In this document: positions 46,792 to 55,056 of the stretch, one piece after another | Layout: the number at the start of each line of letters is the position of its first letter | Numbering within the stretch: position 1 is the stretch's first letter | Assembly (NCBI RefSeq): GCF_902859705.1 | Contig: NZ_CADIJO010000003.1 | Span: 372,001-436,000 of the forward strand | Direction of reading: 5' to 3' | Source: Achromobacter deleyi | GTDB lineage: Bacteria; Pseudomonadota; Gammaproteobacteria; Burkholderiales; Burkholderiaceae_B | Length of the DNA stretch: 64,000 bases | Translations under genes and position numbers: made by a program | The notes under the pieces: generated by a model | The model's input: the letters and a program-made list of their open reading frames with translations, nothing else | Databases searched by the model: none | Told to the model about the DNA's origin: nothing

Positions 46792-48714
46792 ATGAAACCC
46801 CTGCACCTATTGCTTTCCGTCGTGGCCGTGGCCTGCCTGGCCGCCGTGCCGCTGGGCGTGACCAACACGTATTACCTGCATTTGATCGAAACGATCATGA
46901 TCTATTCGATCCTGCTGTTCGGGCTCGATATCGTGGTGGGCTATACCGGCCAGGTGTCGCTGGGCCACGCCGGCCTGTTCGGCATCGGCTCGTACGTGGC
47001 CGGCGTGCTGTTCTTCCATCTGCAGATGCCCATCTGGGTGACGCTGCCCGCCGCCATCCTGATCGCGGCGGCCTTCGGCGCGGTGCTGGCGCTGCCGGCG
47101 CTGCGGGTGACGGGACCGTACCTGGCGATGGTGACGCTGGCGTTCGGCACGATCATCCAGATCCTGATCAACGAAATGACCTTCATGACCGAAGGGCCGC
47201 TGGGCATCAAGATCCCCAAGCCGTCGATCGGCGGGCACATCCTGACCAAGAGCGAATACTTCTGGCTGGTCGCTGCGCTGCTGGTGCTGTCGCTGATCGT
47301 GGTGCACCGGATATTGAAGTCACACCTGGGCCGTTCGTTCGAGGCCCTGCGCGACAGCCCGATCGCGTCGGACTGCATGGGCGTGTCGGTGTACCGGCAC
47401 AAGGTGTTCGCGTTCGTGATCAGCGCCGGTTTCGCGGGGCTGGCAGGCGCTCTGTATTCGTATTCCGAGCAATACATTTCGCCCAACACCTACAACTTCG
47501 AACTGACGATCCTGTTCCTGCTGGCGATCATCATGGGCGGACGCAAGAGCCGCACGGGCGCGCTGCTGGGCGCGTCGATCATCGTGCTGCTGCCCAAGAT
47601 GCTGGACGACATCGGCACTTTCCGCCTGATCGCGCTGGCCGTGGCGATCCTGGTGACGGTGGGCAGCGCGATCGCCGTGTCCAAGGGCCGCACCGAGGCG
47701 CGCCGGGTGGCGGTGCCGGTGGCAGGCACGATCCTGCTGGCGGTGTTCTCGTACTGGCTGGACGCGGTAACGGACTGGCGCCTGACGATCTTCGGCGCCA
47801 TGATCCTGTTCGTCGTGTACTACCTGCCCGACGGTATCGTGGGTTTCGTGCGCAACCTGTTCTTCTCGACCCGCCGCGCGGCGCTGTCGGTGAAGAAGGA
47901 CCTGGTGAAGGAACAGGACGCGGTGCCGGAAGCGGCCAAGGGCAAGGGCGAGACCTTGCTGGCGGCCAAGGGGGTGCTGATGCAGTTCGGCGGCCTGAAG
48001 GCGCTGAACGAGGTGGACCTGACGATCAAGCGCGGCACGATCCACGGCCTGATCGGGCCGAACGGCTCGGGCAAGAGCACGATGATGAACGTGCTGACGG
48101 GCATCTATGTGCCGACGGCGGGCGTGGTGGAGTTCTCGGGCAAGTCGCTGGTGGGCCTGGCGCCCGCCGATATCGCGGCAACGGGCATTGCACGCACGTT
48201 CCAGAACGTGCAGCTGTTCGGCGAGATGACGGCGCTGGAGAACGTGCTGGTAGGCCTGCACCACACGTTCACGACGGGGCTGGCGGGCATTGCGCTGCGC
48301 ACGTCGAAGTGGAAGGGCGAAGAGCAAGGGGCGCGAGCCCGCGCACTGGCGCTGCTGGAATTCGTGGGGCTGGACACGATGGCCAACGAAGAGGCGCGCA
48401 ACCTGCCCTACGGCAAGCAACGCCTGCTGGAAATCGCCCGCGCGCTGGCGCTGGACCCGCAACTGCTGCTGCTGGATGAACCGGCTGCCGGCCTGACGGC
48501 GCCAGACATCGTGGAGCTGCTGGCCATCATCCGCAAGGTGCGCGATCACGGCATTACGCTGATCCTGATCGAACACCATATGGATGTGGTGATGGGAGTA
48601 TGCGACACAGTGTCGGTGCTGGACTTCGGCCAGAAGATCGCCGAAGGCCTGCCGAACGAAGTGCAGAGCAACGCCAAGGTTATCGAGGCGTATCTGGGCG
48701 GCGCGCCCGCCTGA
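46792..48714 (+). CDS. Fused LivM permease and LivG ATPase
   Basis: 640 aa natural fusion. Residues 1-355 are a LivM-type permease (YTGQVSLGHAGLFGIGSYVAG; VTLAFGTIIQILIN; MGGRKSRTGALLGASI) and 388-640 a LivG-type ATPase with Walker A GPNGSGKST (422-430), signature LPYGKQRLLEIARALA and Walker B LLLLDEPAAGL. Compared with ordinary LivM there is an extra hydrophobic stretch at about 278-325, between the coupling region and the last helix. The linker 357-387 is charged. The fusion keeps permease and one ATPase in fixed stoichiometry. Confidence 0.93.
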   Translation: MKPLHLLLSVVAVACLAAVPLGVTNTYYLHLIETIMIYSILLFGLDIVVGYTGQVSLGHAGLFGIGSYVAGVLFFHLQMPIWVTLPAAILIAAAFGAVLALPALRVTGPYLAMVTLAFGTIIQILINEMTFMTEGPLGIKIPKPSIGGHILTKSEYFWLVAALLVLSLIVVHRILKSHLGRSFEALRDSPIASDCMGVSVYRHKVFAFVISAGFAGLAGALYSYSEQYISPNTYNFELTILFLLAIIMGGRKSRTGALLGASIIVLLPKMLDDIGTFRLIALAVAILVTVGSAIAVSKGRTEARRVAVPVAGTILLAVFSYWLDAVTDWRLTIFGAMILFVVYYLPDGIVGFVRNLFFSTRRAALSVKKDLVKEQDAVPEAAKGKGETLLAAKGVLMQFGGLKALNEVDLTIKRGTIHGLIGPNGSGKSTMMNVLTGIYVPTAGVVEFSGKSLVGLAPADIAATGIARTFQNVQLFGEMTALENVLVGLHHTFTTGLAGIALRTSKWKGEEQGARARALALLEFVGLDTMANEEARNLPYGKQRLLEIARALALDPQLLLLDEPAAGLTAPDIVELLAIIRKVRDHGITLILIEHHMDVVMGVCDTVSVLDFGQKIAEGLPNEVQSNAKVIEAYLGGAPA

Positions 48715-48730
48715 CGCCAAGGACAACAAC

Positions 48731-49453
48731 ATGCTATCGATCAAGAATCTGGAAGCGGGCTACGGGAAGGTGAAGGTGCTGCACGGCATCAGCATGGAGG
48801 TCCCGAAGGCGAAGGTGGTGACGTTGATCGGCTCGAACGGAGCCGGCAAGACGACGACGATGCGGGCCCTGTCAGGGATGATCCGGCCGACGGCGGGCGA
48901 GGTGACGCTAAGCGGCAAGCGGATCGACGGCCTGGAGTCGCATCGCATTGCCCGCCTGGGGCTGGCCCATTCACCGGAAGGCCGGCGGGTGTTCCCGACG
49001 CTGTCGGTGACAGACAATCTGCTGCTGGGCGCGTTTCCGCGTTTGACGGGCAGCCGGCCTAAAGGAGACGTGCAAGCGGACCTGGGCCGGGCGATGGATC
49101 TGTTTCCGCGGCTGAAGGAGCGGCGCGAACAATTGGCGGGCACGCTGTCTGGCGGCGAGCAACAGATGCTGGCCATGGCGCGCGCGGTGATGCTGAACCC
49201 GGAACTGGTGCTGCTGGACGAACCGTCGATGGGCCTGGCGCCGATCCTGGTGGAAGAGGTTTTCCGGATCATTGCCCGCCTGAAGGACGAAGGCGTAACG
49301 ATGCTGCTGGTCGAACAGTTCGCGGCAGCAGCGCTGAACGTAGCCGACTACGGATATGTGTTGGAGAACGGGCGGATTTCAGTGCATGGAAGTGCTGACA
49401 AGCTCAAGCATGATCCGGCGGTGGTGGCGGCTTATCTGGGTGGAGGGCATTAA
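48731..49453 (+). CDS. ABC transporter ATPase, LivF type
   Basis: 240 aa second ATPase of the operon: Walker A GSNGAGKTT, signature LSGGEQQMLAMARAVM, Walker B LVLLDEPSMGLAP. It starts 17 nt after the fusion gene. The operon end faces a repeat locus (49454-50241) and no ordinary terminator is seen before it. Confidence 0.95.
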   Translation: MLSIKNLEAGYGKVKVLHGISMEVPKAKVVTLIGSNGAGKTTTMRALSGMIRPTAGEVTLSGKRIDGLESHRIARLGLAHSPEGRRVFPTLSVTDNLLLGAFPRLTGSRPKGDVQADLGRAMDLFPRLKERREQLAGTLSGGEQQMLAMARAVMLNPELVLLDEPSMGLAPILVEEVFRIIARLKDEGVTMLLVEQFAAAALNVADYGYVLENGRISVHGSADKLKHDPAVVAAYLGGGH

Positions 49454-49576
49454 GGGCTGCTTGCTGGCTTGGGCTGGCGTTCTGTTGACGCCCCGGGCTC
49501 AGGATTGCTTTGGTTTTGGCGTCGTTGGGGCGAGCTGTGTGCTTGGCGTTTTTTTGCTGCGCTGACTTTCCGCCAA

Positions 49577-49631
49577 AGATCTTGCGGGGCCCGCCCCAGG
49601 TCGGCCGCGCGGGCGGCCTTTTGGGGCTTAC
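49577..49631 (-). repeat. Type B repeat, left subtype (locus 2)
   Basis: Near-identical to 26685-26740 including the 3' end CCCCGCAAGATC (minus strand). Upstream in plus orientation lies the shared TGTGCTTGGCGTTTTT (from 49538). Unlike locus 1, no type A core follows on the minus strand; a short hairpin with GGCGTT/GACGCC (about 49477-49493) occupies that place. Confidence 0.75.
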
Positions 49632-49712
49632 GCGGTGTCTTGCGGTCACGGGTGACGCTGCGCGCTGATGGAGGAAGTAGCGCCGTTCAAGGGGGGGTGG
49701 CGGTGACTTGCT

Positions 49713-49847
49713 GGCGTGGGTCGTGCCCCGTCGGTAACGTTGACCAACACAGGCGTCTGCCCAGATCATGCCCCGCCGCTAGCGCCGACAAACAGCAGAA
49801 TCTGCCCGGGTCGTACCGTGAAGGTAACGCTGGCAAACAAAGCGCTC
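49713..49847. repeat. Three degenerate 45-bp tandem units
   Basis: Units start at about 49713, 49758 and 49803 with shared elements such as TGCCC(A/G)G(A/G)TC and AACA. Units 2 and 3 begin TGCCC exactly 45 bp apart. Because 45 is a multiple of three, all frames carry a 15-residue period, but no ribosome site or conserved protein is visible. Sits between the two type B repeats of locus 2. Confidence 0.5.
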
Positions 49848-49892
49848 CACGCAAGCGCACCGCGCACATCGTCACGACGCCGCACAGTGCCG

Positions 49893-49948
49893 AAGCCCCA
49901 CAAGGCCGCCCGCGCGGCCGGCCTGGGGCGAGCGACGCAAACCTCTCC
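49893..49948 (+). repeat. Type B repeat, right subtype (locus 2)
   Basis: Shares the 3' end GGCGAGCGACG(T/C)AAACC with 26851-26906. With the following spacer of 43 nt and core copy 3 it forms a composite element 49893-50161, the same length (269 bp) as 26851-27119. Confidence 0.75.
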
Positions 49949-49991
49949 CCCACACCCCGGCCTAACAACGCCCCATTTCTCGAAAACGGTA

Positions 49992-50151
49992 GCTTCTCGG
50001 GGCGGGTGGCTTGTGGGCGAGCAACCTCGATGCGCCCGAGGGAATCCGTAGGGAGCCGCAGGCGTACGAGGATGACGATGGGGCAGTCCGGAGCGAAGGC
50101 TCCGGACCGCAATCGTGGGCGCTCGCCCACAAGCCACCCGCCCCGAGAAGC
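49992..50151 (+). repeat. Type A repeat copy 3
   Basis: 31-bp arms at 49992-50022 and 50121-50151 pair perfectly; their sequence is unrelated to the arms of copies 1 and 2. The core (50023-50120, 98 nt) matches copy 2 at nearly every position, with GCC-GCA-GGC as the small hairpin and GTCCGGAGC/GCTCCGGAC at 50086-50107. CCTACGAA follows two bases after the right arm. The remainder of the 788-bp interval 49454-50241 contains no gene I can support. Confidence 0.8.
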
Positions 50152-50241
50152 GGCCTACGAACAAACTGCGTTACCCAAGCAACCCAATCTGCCCAATCAG
50201 GCCGCGCCCCAGATCGCGCGCAGCGATCAAAACAATCCCAC

Positions 50242-50670
50242 TCAGACTTCGATCGTCAGCGTCACATCGATATTGCCACGCGTAGCATTCGAGTAAGGGC
50301 AGACAATGTGAGCGGCGGAGACAAGCTTCTCCGCTTCAGCCCGATCCATCCCAGGCAACGAAATCTTCAGTTCCGCTTCGATTCCGAAGCCGGTCGGGAT
50401 AGGACCGATACCCACAGACCCATCGATGGTGGCGTTGGCGGGCATGGCGATCTTGTCGCGGCCGGCGACGAACTTCATGGCGCCCATGAAGCAGGCGGAG
50501 TAGCCGACGGCGAAGAGTTGTTCGGGGTTGGTGCCGGCCGCGCCGGCGCCGCCCAGTTCCTTGGGGGTGGTCAGCTTGACGTTCAGGTTGCCGTCGTTGG
50601 ATACGCCGGTGCCTTCACGGCCGCCGGTGACGTGGGCGTGGGCGCGGTACAGGACTTTTTCGATGGACAT
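50242..50670 (-). CDS. ohr: Organic hydroperoxide resistance protein (Ohr, OsmC family)
   Basis: 142 aa thiol peroxidase that reduces organic and fatty-acid hydroperoxides. Catalytic cysteines are in [10 protein letters not shown] and [13 protein letters not shown], with the Ohr-type [16 protein letters not shown]-terminus. The ATG at 50670 follows AAGGAA; the frame is open upstream without conservation. Paired with ohrR 155 bp upstream on the same strand and preceded by an operator-like site. Confidence 0.96.
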   Translation of the reverse strand: MSIEKVLYRAHAHVTGGREGTGVSNDGNLNVKLTTPKELGGAGAAGTNPEQLFAVGYSACFMGAMKFVAGRDKIAMPANATIDGSVGIGPIPTGFGIEAELKISLPGMDRAEAEKLVSAAHIVCPYSNATRGNIDVTLTIEV

Positions 50671-50743
50671 GATGCGTTCCTTTTGGAAGGTGATGGTGGG
50701 ACTGCCAGGCTGGCGGGACCCTTCCCGGCTCGGCCTTTCCTGA

Positions 50744-50763
50744 TTAAATAGCACACAATTTCA
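50744..50763. promoter_or_regulatory. Candidate OhrR operator before ohr
   Basis: TTAAATAG-CACA-CAATTTCA keeps the left arm of the perfect site at 51297-51316 and 6 of 8 positions of the right arm. A further related half, CTATCTTTAA, lies at 50773-50782. Positioned 74 bp before the ohr start. Confidence 0.6.
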
Positions 50764-50825
50764 TCGCGCGCTATCTTTAATGCCGGATGACGGCACCTGC
50801 CATCATCCACTTCAAAGACTAAGGT

Positions 50826-51287
50826 TCAAAGACTGCTGACCAGCTTTTCCCGCAATTCGTGTAACGCTTTCATGGTGCCCTGGGCTTCCTGCAGCGAGCA
50901 CTGGGCGGCTTGTGCGATGGCGTGGGGCACGGCTTCGGCCTGGTTGCGCAGGTCGCGGCCTTGTTTGGTCAGGGTCACGATGACCTGGCGTTCGTCTTCC
51001 TGGGCCCGCGTGCGGGTGACCAGGCCTGCCGCTTCCAGCCGCTTGAGCAGGGGCGTGAGGGTGGCCGAGTCCAGGAACAGGCGTTCGCCGATGTCGGTGA
51101 CGGTGATTTCGTCGCCTTCCCACAGCACCAGCATGACCAGGTACTGCGGGTAGGTCAGATCCAGGCCGCGCAGCAGCTTGCGGTACACCTTGTTCATCGC
51201 CAGCGAGGTCGAGTACAGGGCGAAACACAATTGGCTGTCTAGCAGCAGCGGGTTGAAGGCGCCTTTCGGCTGGGATCTGGATTTCAT
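50826..51287 (-). CDS. ohrR: Organic peroxide sensor/repressor OhrR (MarR family)
   Basis: 153 aa MarR-type repressor with the peroxide-sensing Cys21 in [14 protein letters not shown], followed by the winged helix ([40 protein letters not shown], of which [15 protein letters not shown] is the recognition region). Oxidation of the Cys releases ohr. A second Cys (AAQCSLQE) near the C-terminus could make it a two-Cys type sensor. Confidence 0.95.
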   Translation of the reverse strand: MKSRSQPKGAFNPLLLDSQLCFALYSTSLAMNKVYRKLLRGLDLTYPQYLVMLVLWEGDEITVTDIGERLFLDSATLTPLLKRLEAAGLVTRTRAQEDERQVIVTLTKQGRDLRNQAEAVPHAIAQAAQCSLQEAQGTMKALHELREKLVSSL

Positions 51288-51296
51288 TGCGCAATA

Positions 51297-51316
51297 TTAA
51301 ATAGCGCACTATTTAA
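51297..51316. promoter_or_regulatory. Perfect-arm palindromic operator of ohrR
   Basis: TTAAATAG-CGCA-CTATTTAA: the 8-bp arms are perfectly complementary around a 4-nt centre, 10 bp upstream of the ohrR start. It is the stronger version of the site before ohr. Confidence 0.7.
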
Positions 51317-51387
51317 CGTCAAGCGTTTTTTTATGGTGCGCTGCGCAAGGGGTATCCGGGGTCGGACTGGCTGGGGGGCCGCCCGTG

Positions 51388-52095
51388 TCAGGCGATGTGC
51401 TCGCCTTCGACCGCGCTGCGGTCCGAGCCGTAGAGTTTCAGGCCGTCCAGGTCCAGCACCCGTACGGCGCCGTATTCGACGTTCAACAGGCCCGCCTCTT
51501 CCAGTTTGCGCAGGGCCTGGTTGGCACGCTGGCGCGAGACGCGGGCCAGGTAGCCGACTTCTTCCTGGGTGATGGTCAGGCGCATGCCCATGCCGGGATA
51601 CAGCAGCGGGTTGAAGAGTTCGGCCAGGCAGCGCGCCACGCGGGCGTCGGGGTCGAGCAGGCGGTCGTATTCGGCCTTGCCGATGAATTGCGCGACGCGC
51701 TCGTTCAGTTGATGCAGCAGGTAACGGTTGAACGGGATGCTGCTATCGAGCAGCCAGTCGAAGGTGGCCGCCGGCAGGCGCGCGACGACGGAATCGCGCA
51801 ACGCCACGATGTCGTATTTGCGGACTTCGCGCTTGAGCAACGAGCCTTCGCCGATCCAGCCGCCGGCAGGCACGCCGGTCAGCGAGGCGACTTTTCCTTC
51901 GGCGTTGCCCACCGATACTTTCACCAGGCCGGCCAGCACGCCGATCCATGCCTGGGCGAGTTCGCCTTTGCGCTCTATGATCGACCCGGCGGCCGCTTGC
52001 TGCACGGAAAGGTCTCGCTCGACGCGCGCTTGCTGCTCGGCGTTGAGCACGCGAAACCAGGCCGCGGCAAGTTGCAGGGAGTCGGATAGCTGCAT
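51388..52095 (-). CDS. Crp/Fnr-family transcriptional regulator
   Basis: 235 aa: N-terminal cyclic-nucleotide-binding-like barrel (about residues 20-120; GSIIERKGELAQAWIGVLAG) and C-terminal Crp-type helix-turn-helix (TQEEVGYLARVSRQRANQALRKLEEAGLL). No N-terminal Cys cluster, so not an oxygen-sensing Fnr with an Fe-S centre. Divergent from the acyl-CoA ligase gene (169-bp gap), so it is the natural candidate to control the 52265-60791 operon. Confidence 0.9.
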   Translation of the reverse strand: MQLSDSLQLAAAWFRVLNAEQQARVERDLSVQQAAAGSIIERKGELAQAWIGVLAGLVKVSVGNAEGKVASLTGVPAGGWIGEGSLLKREVRKYDIVALRDSVVARLPAATFDWLLDSSIPFNRYLLHQLNERVAQFIGKAEYDRLLDPDARVARCLAELFNPLLYPGMGMRLTITQEEVGYLARVSRQRANQALRKLEEAGLLNVEYGAVRVLDLDGLKLYGSDRSAVEGEHIA

Positions 52096-52135
52096 CGGGA
52101 ATACCCTAAAAGTTCCTTGAATGTCGCGATGGTGA

Positions 52136-52193
52136 CAGTTGGTAGCAACCCAACCTTATACCTTAACTCCTGCCGTAAATCTAAAACCAACTG
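52136..52193. promoter_or_regulatory. Inverted repeats in the Crp/Fnr - CoA ligase intergenic region
   Basis: CAGTTGGT (52136-52143) and ACCAACTG (52186-52193) are perfect inverted copies, and a second CCAAC lies at 52149-52153. Spacing of about five helical turns suggests two binding sites for one dimeric regulator. Does not match the TTGA-N6-TCAA type Crp/Fnr site. Confidence 0.35.
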
Positions 52194-52264
52194 GTCAAGC
52201 GCGATATCGCCCGCGCCGCTCTTCGCGGCTGCCGGCCCGGCGCGCCCAAACCGGAGGAGACAAC

Positions 52265-54241
52265 GTGGCACATTCATCGCCCGCATCTGCACAGGTGCCG
52301 GCCGCGCTGGACACCTTTCCAGCGCTGCTGTTCGCGCATGCCAACGTGCGCGGGTCGCGGCCCGCGATACGCGAGAAAGATCTGGGGATCTGGCAAACCC
52401 TTACCTGGTCCGATGTGGCGGAGCACGTGCGCCAGGTGGCCCACGGATTCGCGTCGCTGGGCATCAAGCCCGGCATGCACGTGGCCGTCATCGGTGAAAA
52501 CCGCCCTCGCCTGTATATGGCCATGATGGCCGCGCAATCGCTGGGCGCAATTCCCGTGCCGCTCTACCAGGACGCCGTGGCCCAGGAAATGGTCTATGTG
52601 CTGCAGGACGCCGAGATCAGCGTGGCGGTGGTCGAAGACCAGGAACAGGTCGACAAGATGCTGGAAGTGCGCGAGCAATGTCCCGCGCTCAAGCATGTGG
52701 TGTATGACGATCCGCGCGGTCTGCGCCATTACTCGGACGCGATGCTGCTGTCGTACGAAAAGCTGGAGGAACTGGGCCGCGGCTACGCCGCGCAGCATCC
52801 CGACTTCTTCGCGCGCGCCGTGGCCGCCGTGCAGCCGCATGACGCGGCGGCGATGTTCTATACGTCGGGCACCACCGGCAAGCCCAAGGGCGTGGTGCTG
52901 ACGCACCATGCGCTAATCGACCGCGCCCGTGCGGTGTCGGACATGGAAAAGCTGACGGACCAGGAAGACGTGCTGGCGTATCTGCCCCCGGCCTGGATCG
53001 GGCAGAACATGTTCTCGTATACGCAGCTGCTGGTCACGGGCTTTACCGTGAACCATCCCGAATCGCCCGACACGGTGTCGATCGACATGCGCGACATCGG
53101 ACCTACCTACTATTTCGCGCCGCCGCGCGTGCTGGAAGGCCTGCTGACCCATGTGATGATCCGCATGGAAGACGCGGGCTACATCAAGCGCAAGCTGTTC
53201 CAGGCCTGCATGAAGCTGGCCCGCCGCGTGGGCACGCGCATCCTGGATGGCGAATCCGTCAACGCCTGGGACCGCCTGCGCTACGCGCTGGGCAATGTGC
53301 TGATCTACGGCCCCCTGCGCAATGCGCTGGGCATGAGCCGCGTGCGCGTGGCCTATACGGCCGGCGAGGCTATCGGCCCGGACCTGTTCGTGTTCTACCG
53401 GTCCATCGGCATCAACCTCAAGCAGCTCTACGGCTCGACCGAAACGTCGGTGTTCGTCTGCGTGCAGCCCGACGGCCAGGTGCGTGACGACACCGTCGGC
53501 CCGCCCGTGGCCGGCGTGGAAATCCGCGTGGCCGACAACGGCGAGATCCTGGTCAAGAGCCCGGGCCTGTTCAAGGAGTACTACCGCAACCCCGCGGCCA
53601 CCGAAGAGGCGCGCAGCGCCGACGGCTGGTTCCATACGGGCGATGCGGGCTACCTGGACACCGACGGCCAGCTCAAGATCATCGATCGCGCCAAGGACGT
53701 GGGCAAGCTGGCCAACGGCAGTCTGTTCGCGCCCAAGTACCTGGAGAACAAGCTCAAGTTCTTCCAGCACATCAAGGAAGCGGTGGCCTTCGGCGCCGAC
53801 CGCGAAGACGTGTGCGCCTTCATCAACATCGACCTGGAAGCCGTGGGCAACTGGGCCGAGCGCCGTGGCCTGCCCTACGCCGGCTACACCGACCTGGCGG
53901 GCAAGGACGAGGTCTACCAACTGATCGCCGAGTGCGTCGAACAGGTCAATGCCGACCTGGCCACCGACCCGAAACTGTCGGCCTCGCAGATCAGCCGGTT
54001 CCTGATCCTGCACAAAGAGCTGGATCCGGACGACGACGAGCTGACGCGCACCCGCAAGGTGCGGCGCGCCTTCATCGCGCAGAAGTACGGCGTGCTGATC
54101 GATGCGCTGTTCGGCGGCAAGTCGTCGCAGTACATCGAGACCGAAGTGAAGTTCGAGGATGGGCGCACCGGCAAGATTTCCGCCGACCTGCGCATCCATC
54201 CGGTCAAGACGTTCCCCGCCATCACCGCCCGAGCCGCGTAG
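52265..54241 (+). CDS. AMP-forming acyl-CoA/aryl-CoA synthetase
   Basis: 658 aa ANL-superfamily ligase that activates a carboxylic acid via its adenylate. Intact core motifs: AMFYTSGTTGKPKGVVLTH (A3), LKQLYGSTETSVFV (A5), WFHTGDAGYLDTDGQLKIIDRAKD (A7/A8). Size and pattern are those of long-chain fatty-acid-CoA ligases. GTG start at 52265 follows GGAGGAGA; upstream codons in frame are not conserved. First gene of an operon containing a complete liv-type ABC transporter, so it probably activates the imported acid. Confidence 0.92.
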   Translation: MAHSSPASAQVPAALDTFPALLFAHANVRGSRPAIREKDLGIWQTLTWSDVAEHVRQVAHGFASLGIKPGMHVAVIGENRPRLYMAMMAAQSLGAIPVPLYQDAVAQEMVYVLQDAEISVAVVEDQEQVDKMLEVREQCPALKHVVYDDPRGLRHYSDAMLLSYEKLEELGRGYAAQHPDFFARAVAAVQPHDAAAMFYTSGTTGKPKGVVLTHHALIDRARAVSDMEKLTDQEDVLAYLPPAWIGQNMFSYTQLLVTGFTVNHPESPDTVSIDMRDIGPTYYFAPPRVLEGLLTHVMIRMEDAGYIKRKLFQACMKLARRVGTRILDGESVNAWDRLRYALGNVLIYGPLRNALGMSRVRVAYTAGEAIGPDLFVFYRSIGINLKQLYGSTETSVFVCVQPDGQVRDDTVGPPVAGVEIRVADNGEILVKSPGLFKEYYRNPAATEEARSADGWFHTGDAGYLDTDGQLKIIDRAKDVGKLANGSLFAPKYLENKLKFFQHIKEAVAFGADREDVCAFINIDLEAVGNWAERRGLPYAGYTDLAGKDEVYQLIAECVEQVNADLATDPKLSASQISRFLILHKELDPDDDELTRTRKVRRAFIAQKYGVLIDALFGGKSSQYIETEVKFEDGRTGKISADLRIHPVKTFPAITARAA

Positions 54242-54246
54242 ACACC

Positions 54247-55044
54247 ATGAGCAACAACGACCGCGACCAGCGCATCGGCGACGTGATGCTGGACATGCAG
54301 AACATCTCGCTGTCCTTCGGCGGCGTCAAGGCGCTGACGGACATTTCCTTCAATGTGCGCGAACACGAAATCCGCGCCATCATCGGGCCCAACGGCGCGG
54401 GCAAGAGCTCGATGCTGAACGTCATCAACGGCGTCTACACGCCGCAGCAAGGCGGCATCGAATTTCGCGGCGAGCGCTTTTCGCGCATGAATCCGCGCCG
54501 TGCAGCCGAAATGGGCATTGCCCGCACGTTCCAGAACCTGGCGTTGTTCAAGGGCATGAGCGTGCTGGACAACATCATGACGGGCCGCAATCTGCGCATG
54601 AAATGCGGCCTGCTGTCGCAGGCGTTCCGCCTGGGCGCGGCCGAACGTGAAGAGATCGAACACCGCCAGTTCGTCGAGAACATCATCGACTTCCTGGAAA
54701 TCCAGGCGTTTCGCAAGACGCCGGTCGGCCGCCTGCCCTATGGCCTGCAAAAGCGCGTGGACCTGGGCCGCGCGCTGGCGATGGAACCGCGCCTGTTGCT
54801 GCTGGACGAGCCGATGGCCGGCATGAACATCGAAGAGAAGCAGGACATGAGCCGCTTCATCCTGGATGTCAACGACGAGTTCGGCACGACGATCGTCCTG
54901 ATCGAGCACGACATGGGCGTGGTGATGGATATTTCCGACCGCGTGGTGGTGCTGGACTACGGCAAGAAGATCGGCGACGGCAAGCCGGACGAAGTCCGCG
55001 CCAACGAAGACGTCATCCGCGCCTACCTCGGCGTGTCGCACTAA
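54247..55044 (+). CDS. ABC transporter ATPase, LivG type
   Basis: 265 aa: Walker A GPNGAGKSS, signature LPYGLQKRVDLGRALA, Walker B LLLLDEPMAGM, and the LivG-specific insert after RTFQNLALFKGMSVLDNI. Start MSNNDRDQ at 54247, 5 nt after the ligase stop. Confidence 0.94.
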   Translation: MSNNDRDQRIGDVMLDMQNISLSFGGVKALTDISFNVREHEIRAIIGPNGAGKSSMLNVINGVYTPQQGGIEFRGERFSRMNPRRAAEMGIARTFQNLALFKGMSVLDNIMTGRNLRMKCGLLSQAFRLGAAEREEIEHRQFVENIIDFLEIQAFRKTPVGRLPYGLQKRVDLGRALAMEPRLLLLDEPMAGMNIEEKQDMSRFILDVNDEFGTTIVLIEHDMGVVMDISDRVVVLDYGKKIGDGKPDEVRANEDVIRAYLGVSH

Positions 55045-55056
55045 GGCGGACGAGAC

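Noticed and set aside
49713-49847. 45-bp tandem units considered as a small CRISPR array
   Set aside because: Units are degenerate throughout with no constant repeat and variable spacer, and no cas genes are nearby.
49469-50296. Open frames of 110-275 codons across the repeat loci (also 26393-26923)
   Set aside because: They run through inverted repeats and hairpins, change frame between copies and have no ribosome sites; recurring peptides such as KAARAAGLGRA simply translate the type B repeat.
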